From positions 1 to 12,935 of the forward strand of contig JAAFHM010000088.1 in assembly GCA_013298375.1 (NCBI GenBank): DNA of 12,935 bases, given 5' to 3'. Below the pieces are notes generated by a model. That model ran no database searches and had not been told where the DNA came from. It worked only from the letters and a program-made list of their open reading frames with translations. A program made the translations under genes and the position numbers. The stretch comes from Ignavibacteria bacterium. GTDB lineage: Bacteria > Bacteroidota > Ignavibacteria > Kapaibacteriales > UBA4661. This document shows, in pieces, positions 1 to 9,800 of this stretch. Position 1 is the stretch's first letter; every line of letters starts with the position of its first letter.

Positions 1-177
1 TCAAGGACGGCAGAGCCTCGCCAGCCTGTACGCGCTCTTGTACGCCGGAGAACTCCACGCGGGCATCGAATGTTGGGTTGACAACAAAACTGGCATTACC
101 CGCCGTGCTGCTGATACCGCTTATCAGAAACGATAGCTTCCATCAAGGGTGTAGAAAGTTGCCGTAGCGGTGAAGAT
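1..177 (-). pseudogene. Orphan fragment of a second giant-protein C-terminal module (frameshifted, runs off left edge)
   Basis: Read on the minus strand from about 177, this stretch encodes residues like ATFYTLDGSYRF. After a 1-base frameshift it continues as ISGISSTAGNASFVV and then DARVEFSGVQERVQAGEALP, up to the window edge. The giant protein has ATFYTLDGTYRFWISGI, GNASFVV and DARVEFSNLP in the same order, so this is a paralogous copy of its first-to-second Ig-like domain junction. Relative to 3941-3943, one C is missing near position 125, which creates a TGA at 124-126. No start codon or ribosome binding site precedes it, and its 5' end abuts the stop of the lipoprotein gene. Past the shared part the protein diverges but looks like the start of another Ig-like domain. 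It may be the remnant of a displaced gene 3' end, a silent cassette, or an intact gene seen through a sequencing error. Confidence 0.7.
48..177 (-). repeat. Direct repeat copy A (partner of 3865-3995)
   Basis: Aligned by hand to 3865-3995 in the same orientation, about 105 of 130 positions are identical and there is one single-base gap. The identity includes a 21-base block beginning GAGAACTCCACGCGGG and a 19-base block beginning TTCCATCAAGGGTG. Similarity stops at the end of the lipoprotein gene on one side and fades near position 48 on the other. The two copies bracket about 3.7 kb of lower-GC DNA. Confidence 0.85.
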
Positions 178-752
178 TATGGAGATCGCAATGAATCAGA
201 GGGAACGGAAATTTTAGTTGGATCATACTTGACTAAAAACCAATATCCACTTGGTTCTTGATATATTCTATATCTCTCAGTCAGAGAAACTTCTAAAAGC
301 GCAGATCCAAATGTGTACTGCTTGTTAGGTAATGACCTAGCCCAAAGCGTAATTTTGTTATCACTGCTATTTCCAGTATTAACTCCTGTACCTACCAAAT
401 TACCCTCCCAGCGTATATCAGGACGCGACAAACTGTAATCATACTGTACTTTTGTACGCTCTGCATAAAAAATGCGTGTTTCCGACATATTACAACGAAG
501 TTGTCTGATTTCAAAGAGTTGCAATGGGTCGGGGAATGGGTTCGAGATAACGCGTACGTCTAAAATTGGACCCACACGTCCAGCAATTATTCTTTGCTGT
601 ATATTGACGGGTAGTTGTGCAAATGGAATGCTATCAGCAGGAATAAGATTAAGAAAGTCCGGCTGAGGGGCACGAAGATTTTCTTGACAAGAAACTATTA
701 CCGCTGTATTAAAGAGCAGTAAAGCAACAAAAATCATACGTTGAATTTTCAT
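177..752 (-). CDS. Small outer-membrane-type lipoprotein of unknown function
   Basis: The 191-residue product starts with a lipoprotein signal peptide: a charged MKIQR start, a hydrophobic stretch to about residue 20, and the lipobox IVSC with the lipidated cysteine at residue 22. The ATG at 750-752 is preceded by GGAG (plus-strand CTCC at 761-764) with 8 bases of spacing, which supports this start. The mature part has no motif I recognise. It is rich in Asn, Ser, Pro and aromatic residues, with alternating short hydrophobic runs that suggest a beta fold, and has one further cysteine (LRCNMSE). The gene starts 54 bp after the stop of the giant protease-adhesin gene on the same strand, with no hairpin terminator visible between them, so co-expression is plausible. 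Its stop codon lies in the end of direct repeat A, so its last codons may have been set by the rearrangement there. A role as partner, anchor or inhibitor of the giant protein is only a guess from position. Confidence 0.82.
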   Translation of the reverse strand: MKIQRMIFVALLLFNTAVIVSCQENLRAPQPDFLNLIPADSIPFAQLPVNIQQRIIAGRVGPILDVRVISNPFPDPLQLFEIRQLRCNMSETRIFYAERTKVQYDYSLSRPDIRWEGNLVGTGVNTGNSSDNKITLWARSLPNKQYTFGSALLEVSLTERYRIYQEPSGYWFLVKYDPTKISVPSDSLRSP

Positions 753-806
753 GAGGGTAACTCCAAATAAAATAAAATGAGGATAAAGAATTTACGATTT
801 TTTTTC

Positions 807-3800
807 TTATTTCATAATTATACACGTTTTCATCTGAACGTCTCCGCCTACTCTGAGGCGATAACGATATACACCTGAAGGCAAATCTGCGGCTTGTACG
901 ACAAAGGAATATCGTCCTGCACGGCGAAATGCTTGATCTATCAATAACACAACACGACCAAGTGCATCATGGAGAGTGAGGGTAACATTGTCATCACGAT
1001 CAAGTGTATAAGCAATCTCCGTGTCAGTATTGAAAGGATTTGGCTGATTTTGTTCCAAAGTCATAGAGGAAAACATCTTTTTATCGGATACGGGTTGGCT
1101 ATCAAACGTATGAAAAAAACTGCTTTGCTCTGAACTATTCAACGATGAAGATAGCTTATTATTCAAGGCTACGACTGGTATTGGTAAAGTTCTACCAAAA
1201 TCTATCGCCTCAACAAAAAATTCTTGCTCGAATGTCTCACCTCGTGCATCTCGTGTTACCAAGCGCAATGTAATACCTGCAACACCAATCGGCATAGTTA
1301 AACTATACGAGTTACCAGAAAAAGGTCCTTGCGTATTGCCCCGTGTTCGCGTTACATACCACTCAAACGTATAGGGACCGCCAGAACAAGGGTTAGCGAT
1401 GTAGGTTTCACGTGATCCTGAACGTAAAGCATCCCGACCGAGTATCTCAACATTGGAAGCATTCGGATAAAAATTTGCTACGTGTTGAGCGCTTACACTC
1501 ATAACACGGCTCATGTTCTGTGATTGAGTAGTGCCGAGCGCAAAAGTTCTGTTCCTCCTTGTGTCCGTGTAAGAAATATTAGGGTTTGACCAATAAGGTA
1601 TGCGTGTCATATTCTCTCGATAGCCATGAAACATGATTGTTCCAACACCGTTACCGAAAGAGCCATCGCCAATACAAGCATAGTTTCCATCAAAGAAGCC
1701 TTGCCCATCAGGATAAGGGGAACCATACCCTGTGCAAGCACCTGGCTCGTGATTTCCTAAACAGAGATGACCGATTTCATGCTGGAATACATATGAATCT
1801 GGTGGTCCTGCTGCTCCTAAAAATATATAACTATCGTTTTTATTAATGCCTCGTAATGTATCACGACTACTACCTAATGCCTCACTAATAAACCCCCATC
1901 CCATAACACATACAACATCTGCTCGATAGCGATCCCGTAACTGTGCAATACGACTTCCGGGATTGCTACCAGTTATCCTTACCCTGTCCGCAATTCCAGA
2001 TTCTGGAAGATTAAAAAACTCATTATTCGCAACGCCAACTTCTTCAAAGGTAAAAGGGTCACCTTCAGGATTAGCGATTGCAATGGCAACATTGTTCACT
2101 CGACTATTTCTGAAAATAATCGGTGATAAATTATTCATTGTCTCAAGGTAGTCTCTCACGGTCTTTGGAAAAGTAAGATCGCTAGTCGCTGCTAAGTACC
2201 CTGGTAATCCAGGTGTGTACAATACAAGGACAGAAATGGTATCGACAAGTTTATAGTCGCATTTTTGAAAGACAGTGCCGCTGACAGCGACTCTTTGCTC
2301 TAAAATACCACAACTATTGATGATTTCACCGCTATAGTTTCCTGCCGCATTAGGATTTAAGATAACTTCGACAACAGCAGGGGTTTTATCTATTGTACAA
2401 GTGGGTGAATAGGTTGTACAACCTGCAAGTGTTGATCGGACAAAAAAACCTGTTGGCGCTGTTATCGTGACACTTGTTGCATTTTGACAAGGAAATGTTA
2501 ATGTATAAGACTGAGAGCGTCGCCCTTGCTCACTAAAAGGAGTTGGGGGGAACATAATCGTACTCGGCAATGCCGTAAAAACAGGTGCAATAGTAGATCC
2601 GCGTACTATCATACTGATTGATTTACCACCATCTGTTGAAATGAAAATAATGGAATTCTTCTGACCAACAACACTAGGCGTAAACTTCACAAAAAGTCGA
2701 ATCGTGCCAGAAGTTGAGGCGAGAGTCATTGTTAGAGCATTGCTAAAACTACTCGTTGCATTAGTGAGAGATACCTGAAAATCTGGTGCCATGCCTATTG
2801 ATAACCTTGATGAACCAAAGTTTGCATATTCAATTTCCACCATTCTTATTTCCGATGATCCAAGGCAAATGTTATTTCCATTGATAGCACTTCCTGTGAA
2901 TGTAAGACTTGGAGGTTGGGTATTGATAATCGGCTCAAGAACTTCAAAAAGCGCTGCACCAGTAAACCCATTGACGAATAGTCTGTATGTCGCAAAAAAC
3001 TCAATTGGAGTCGGTTGAGAGATATAGTTACCAAAACTCATTCGTGTAATGGGGATTGCCTGAGCTGGACCAAATCCTAAAATATTTCTGTAAGAAATAG
3101 CCGTGGGTATGCCTTCGTCAGTAATATTTCCATAACGGTCGTAAAAGCGAACAGCAAATTGTGGAAGATTTTGTGTTACCAAAATAGATCTTGCGACATC
3201 AGAGAATTCAAGGTGTGTTGCTGATAATGGACTAACGCTGAATTTATTTGTTCCAGTTGTAGTTTGAACACCCTCTACTGCAAATGTGTAGTTTCCGGTC
3301 GTTGTAAATTGGGTTGTTGTTGCTCTATAAACGCCAAGTCGTAACCGTGTCAATGAAATTGTACCAGAACTAGAGCGGAAGCCATCCATACTAGCAGATG
3401 TGCTGTTGGAAAATGACAGTAAGCCACTGTAATCAATGAGATTATCGTAAATATCATAAAATTTAACGATAAAATCTGTTTGATTTCTTCCGGCAAGGAT
3501 ATTGACATCAACTTCTTCAAAATGAGAGCGTATAGCAGAGGTCGATCCCTCTAAAGATACTGGTGGAGATTGTCCCCCAAATATTTGTGGGGGTGCTTCG
3601 ACGGAATAGCCTGTATTCGGTAGTGTAATACCACGGACTCGTAAAAAATATGTTCCGCTTGTTGTATAGCTAAATGATTTCGATCTATATATACCCTCAT
3701 TAAGCCTTTCCATTGGAATAGTATAAATGACATTGCCAGTAGGTGACGTTCTGAATATTACGTCACCAATTCCCCTATCAGTCAAATTGTTGAAGCGGTC

Positions 3801-6800
3801 ATAATACTTGGCAGTAAACTTAGGAATTTCTGTTCCTACGATAATAGATTTGGTAGGCAGATTTGAGAACTCCACGCGGGCATCGTTATTGGCATTGACG
3901 ACAAAACTTGCGTTGCCCGTTGTGGTGGCAATACCGCTTATCCAGAAACGATAGGTTCCATCAAGGGTGTAGAAGGTTGCGGGCGCACGGAAGATGGTCG
4001 GATTGGTTGTTGCCGTAAGCGCGATAGAGCCTGTGCTTGAGCCTGTTTCATTGGTAAAGTTGACGGTTGTTGCGGGGAAGGCGACGGCGTTGCCGAATTG
4101 GTCTTGGAAATGCACCGAGAAGGCATCAACGGTTCCGGCAAAGATTTCGGTCGGCACGCCGACAAATTCAGACCTGCTCGGCAACGCCGGAGTCACGGCA
4201 AACACCCTCGTAACGCTCTGCCCGCCACCGGGCAGAGGGTTAACGACGCGCAGGGTATAGTTCCCGCTTGTGGTGATGCGGCTTTGGGGAATCGTCAGCC
4301 GCAATACTGTTGGCGAAACAAACACTACACCTGTACTCATGCTGTACGAAACGGGGTTCATCGTCGGACCATCCAGTACGATGCTGGAAGTGGTCGTAAA
4401 CTGCGTTCCCGTGAGCGTGAAGGTGAGCGAACCGAGATTACTTGCCGTTGTCGTTGTTGGCGTGATGCTAACAAGCGTTGGTGCAGGATTATTCACCGTG
4501 AATGTGGCTTCCGCCGTGCCGCCGCCGACTGTTGCAGGATTTGTCACCGCAAGCGTGTAGTAGCCGACGTTGCGCATGAGCGCACCGGGCAGTTCCACGC
4601 GGATACGAGTGTCCGTGATGCTCGTGGGCGCTATGGGCTGCCCGTTCAGCGTGAGTGTGGCATTGGTGGCAAACAGTTGTCCGTTGATGCTGATCGTCCA
4701 CGCAACGAGGCTGGCTGCGGTGGTGTAGTCGGAAAGGCTGGTAATGATGGGCTTGGGAATCTGCACCTCAAGCGGCAGCGTCGCCGAGAAGCCTCCGCCT
4801 TGTCCGGCAACGAGCGGATTCTCCACGCGGACGGGAATCGTCGTGGCGGCAATGGGCGGCTCCGGCACAATAGCGCGAAGTTCGGTGGGGCTGACGCAAA
4901 CGACGTTGGTGGTGGCAATTAGCGCACCGTTGTAGCTGACGCGGCTTTGCGGGAGGAAGTTTGCGCCCGTGAGCCGGAGCGTCCACGCGGTGATATTGGC
5001 GGCAGTGGTCGAGGGCAGAAGAGCGCTCAAAATGGGCTGCGGATGTAAAAACGCAAACGACAGATTGCCGGAAACACCACCGCCTTGGGGCGCTCCATCC
5101 AGCAGAATGGGGTCATTCGCCACACTCAGAGCATAGACACCCGCCGGACGTGCCAGCGTGATACGAAGCTGCGTGGGGCTGAGATACAGCGTTCCCGTCG
5201 TAGGAATGCCCGCCAGCCGCACCACCGAAGCGGGCGTAAACCCTGTGCCGATGAGCGTTATTTCCACACTTGGCGAAGTCGCCGTCAGCGTCGCCGAGGT
5301 GGGCGAAAGCCGCGTCAGTGTTGGGTCGGCAGGGCGGATGATGAAGGGCAGTTCGGCGCTCGTGCCGCCGCCTTGATTGTTGATTTTCGGCGAGGAGACG
5401 CGCAGCCTCAGCACACGCGGTTGCACCAGTGCGGCGCTGGAAAGCAGGATACTAAGCCGCGTCGGGGAAACGTAGGCGGTCGTGACGGCTTGCCACACCG
5501 TGCCGTCGCTGATTTCCACCACCGAGACCGCCATAAACTTTGTGCCGTCGAGCGTGACGGTCGCGCGGCTAACGCCCGCATTGACGAAATCTGGTGTGAG
5601 ATTGGTGAGCGCGGGCAGGGGATTGGTGACGGTAAGGTCGTGTGCGGATGTGGAGATGCCGCCGCCGCGCCCATTAAATTGCGGGTTGCGGACGGTGATG
5701 GCAGCAATTGTTGCCACAAGCAAACGACTCGCCGTAACGGTCGCCACAAGGCTTGTGCGGCTTGCCGTGCCGACGCGCGTCAGCACTTGCCCATCCCAGA
5801 GCGCTTCGGCGGTGGGTGCGAAGAAATCGCCCGTTATCGTGATTTGTGTGTTGCCGGAAAGTGCTTCTATCGGATTCGGCGTGGCAGCGCTCACCGTTGG
5901 AACGCGGTCAAGAACGGTAAAGCTGAGGTTATTCGACACGCCCAGCGACGGTGCGGCGTTTTCCAGCGAAATGCTGAACGCGCCCGCTCTCAGAAGCAGT
6001 GCCGCCGGAATCGTGATGGTGCAAGCATTCGCGCTTACGCCCGTTGGCGCAGGAAGCGTCTCGCGGCTGCCGCCTTGTGGTGTCCAGTACGCCTGAAGCC
6101 CTTGCTCAAAGCCGCTTCCGCTTGCTGTGAGGGTAATATCGGTGCTGTACGCCTCGGCTTCGGTCAGAGAGAGCGAACCCAGCACGGCTGCGGGGTTGTT
6201 GACGGTGAAGGTGCGGGCAGTGGAGAATGCCGGCGTGGGGTCGCTGTTCCGCACCGCCAGCGTGTACGCGCCCGCAAGGGGCAACGAGGCAGACGGAATC
6301 GTGATGGAAAGCGCATTACTGCTGACAAAGGTGGTGGCGAAGGTTGCCACTACCGCACCACTTGGGCTTGCCAGCGTGACCACCGCACCATCGTAGAAAT
6401 TGTTTCCGGCAAACGTGATATTCGCTGCAAAACCCCGCGTTACCGCATTGGGGCTGATGCCGTTCAGCACTGCTGTTGGGTTCTGCACCGTGACGGACAT
6501 CTCCGGCGTACTTGTTCCGCCGCCAAGCGAGGCAAACTGCGGATTCCGCACTGCCACGCCGATAGCGCCGTGCGTGGGCAGCATGGATGCAGGAACAGCG
6601 GCGGTGAGCGCAGTTTGGCTGACGAGTGTTGTTGTGAGTGCCTGTCCATTCAGCAGCACGGTTGCGCCAGCCACAAAGCCGGAGCCAGTGATGGTGAGCG
6701 TTCCGGCGAGATTGCGCGTGAGTGTGCCACCCGCCTGATTGCCTTGCGCAAGCGTCACCGTTGGCACGGGCGGCACAACGGGCAGCGTGGTTGTGGCAGT

Positions 6801-9800
6801 GCCACCGCCTTGTTCAGCCGTGCCAACCATCGTTTTAGGATTCGTGACCCTGACGCTGGCATTTTTTGCCACGGCGATCGCCGCAACGCTGACAGTGAGG
6901 CGTGTGGGACTGAGAATCGTGACGCTGGCGGGCGGGAATGCCTGTCCGTCCACCTCCACCGCCGTTGCGCCCGCAATAAAGCCGCTGCCGTTGATTTCCA
7001 GTGTGAAGGGGCTGAAGACGGTTGCGGGGTTCGGTGTCGGCGTAAGATTGGTGATGGAAGGCGGGGGATTGAGAATCGTGAGCGGCAGCGTGGTTGTGCT
7101 TGTGCCGCCGCCTAAACCTTGCGCATCGGGCGCATTGACGACTTCGAGCGTGTAATTGCCCGCAATCGGCTGCATATCGCTGGGGATAAATCCGCTCACA
7201 CTCGTATTGCTGAGAAACGTTGTGGCGGTGAGATTCCGCGAAACGCCTGTTTGTGTGTTGCGCAGGATGATACGGATACCAGAGGCGATAAACTTTGCGC
7301 CGCTCACCGTCAGCATCACCGGAACATTCCCCGCAAGGACGGTTGCGGGCGCAACACTGCTCAAAAGCGGACGTGGCGGCACAACCGTCACGGTGCTGTT
7401 TGCCGAAGGTCCGCCATTGGACTCGGCAGCATCGGTGTTTTGGACGCGCACGGCTGCCGTACCAAGTTCGGTGAGCAGTGCTGCCGGAATGCTGACGCGG
7501 AGTTCGGTTGCGGTGGGGTTCGGGAGCAGGGTGAGTGCGGTTTCCACGTTGTTTCTCACCCATGTTACCCGCAGACGCGCCGGAACAATGGGCGCGGTGC
7601 TTTGTCCCACGGCGAATTTTGTTCCCGTGATGGTGAGCGTGGTGGAGTTTTCAAACGCCGGAATCAGAGCGGGCGCAATGGCGCTGATGGTGGGCTGGGC
7701 ATGAATGATGCGCACGGTTTGTGCGTCTGCTTGCTGCGTGTCCGTTCCAAAAACGTTGCGCACCGTGAGGCGGAGCGTGCCGATGTCCGGCACTCGTGCC
7801 GCCGGAACGCTAACGGTGATGCTTGTCGGCGTGACGGTTGCGCCCGCAAGCTGAACAGCATTTGCGTCATCACCGACAAAAACTTGGGTAACGCTTGCAT
7901 TGAAAAATTTGCTGCCCGTGATGGTGATGTTGCCGCCTTCGCCAGCAACAAGGGTTTGCGGTGCAACGCTCGTGAAAACGGGGGCAATGTTCTTCACGGT
8001 CAGTGTTTGTGTGCCGCTCACCTGAGCGCCCGGATTTTCAGCGCGAATCTGAAGCACCTCCGGCGTGGGGAACGTCCCGGACGGGAACGTCAGTGTGAGC
8101 GCCGTTTGCGACCGTGCCGTGATAAACGCCGACAAATCGCGTGTTCCGGCAAAAACGCTTGTGCGCGTGGTAAAGCCCGTTCCGGCGAGGGTGATGGTTG
8201 TGCTTGCGCCGTTTTCGGGTGTACTGGCGCTGAGTTCATTCGGCGTAATACTCGTAAGAGCGGGCAGAGGAAATCGCACGGGAATCGTGCGTGTGAGCGC
8301 CGTTTGCCCAAAGGTGGTCGGTTCGGAAAGGGTGATGGAGTAGGATGTGGGCGCATTTGCGCCGGGTATCGTCACGCCAAAGGAAATGGCGGTGTTGCTG
8401 GTGGCGGTCGCCCCGGTGCGGTTTGGCGCATCCACCAGCGTTGCGGCGGAGCGGAATGTTCCCGTCATCGTCACCGTGGAAGCCTCTTCCACAATCAGCG
8501 TTTCAGGCGTGGAGGCGGCAACCGCAAGCGGCGGCACAACCAGCACATCCTGACTGGCGCTCGAGACCTGCCCATCGGCATTGACGACGCGCAGTGTGTA
8601 GGTCCCTGCGGCAAGTGAGGCGGGAATCGTCACAGTGAGGGCGCTTGCGGTGCGCGAGGCTATTGTCCATGCGCCATTTTGCCCATTCACCGAAACGGTA
8701 GCGCCGCCCGCCGAGCCGTCGAGCGCACTCGTGGAGAAATTGGAGCCACCGAGCGTGATACTGCCCGTTGCACCTGCCACAAGGCGCAATGCGCTGTTTG
8801 GCAATGTTACCGACGACAGCACGGGAGCGGGCGGAACGGCTATTGTGAAACTCACGCGCCCGGAGGAATACGTTGTGCCGTTGACCGTATTGCGCACTTC
8901 GGCGTAATACAAACCCGGTTGTGGGATGGTCGCGTTCACCGTGATTGCGGTCGGGGAAAAACTCGTCGGTGTGGTCGGGATGCTCATGGGTTGAGCGCTG
9001 GCATTAAAAAAGGCGATGCTGACGTTGGGCTGGGCAGCAAAGTTCGAGCCTGTGAGCGTGAGAGAGCTTGCTTGTCCGGCGTAAGCGCCCGCAGGGGCGA
9101 CGGTGACCATGCTGAGGATGGGTGCGGCTGGGGTAATATCAAATGAGCGCGACTCCGAAGTATAGCCACCCGTGCAAACACCATCCTCACGAATACCCCA
9201 AACCCGAAGTCGATAGGTGCCGGGATTTTGCATGAAGCCCGCATCAATAATCGCCGTGCCGGTGATGGTGTTGCCTGCTGCCTGAGAGTAACTGGTGGTA
9301 AAATCAAACCAAGAATTTGGATTATTTGGCGCAGCAATTTCAATCCGAAAATCGGTCAAAACTGCTGAAACACCGACAGAAAAGGTAATATTGAAGGGGG
9401 AATTTTGCTGGACAGCCGTTGATGGCGTAAGGGTAAAATTGGGTGCGAAGGGATTACAGCCGACAAAGCTAAATCCGCTCACGCCGCCTGTTCCAGCGCC
9501 ACTTCCACCTGTTCCACCGCTCCCGACGGCAACGCCGCCGCCGCCGCAATAATTCTGCCCGTTACCACCATCGCAAGCAACGAGTGTAAGGCTTGCGCCT
9601 TGTTTTCCGGCGGCAAGTGTCGTGGTGGAAGAGCGCTTTGCTGGTGGCTTTGGGGGCAGAATGACGATGGTATTGATGTTTTGCGTGGCAACGGGCATCA
9701 GCGCCCATGTTTGCCCGTTATTGTGCGAGACCGCAATGCCGTTGTATGCCGCACCGACGATGGTTGTGCCATAGCTGGCGAGTGCTTCCACGCCACGAGC

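Noticed and set aside
765..775. Near match to a -7 promoter box (TTTTATTTG on the minus strand) before the lipoprotein gene
   Set aside because: It has a mismatch at a key position and would put the transcript start on or after the ribosome binding site.
4098..4922. Plus-strand frame of 274 codons
   Set aside because: It is a shadow of the TIG and Ig-like coding sequence, with biased composition and no ribosome binding site or homology signal.
5085..7115. Long plus-strand open frame of 676 codons antisense to the TIG array
   Set aside because: Its product is Arg/Cys/His-rich with no domain, and its stop-free length is explained by the GC-rich codon pattern of the true gene on the other strand. 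The frame at 7119-8618 is rejected for the same reason.
9470..9560. Gly-rich low-complexity stretch after the propeller as a possible assembly artefact
   Set aside because: It stays in frame on both sides and reads as an ordinary Gly/Ser linker between two domains.
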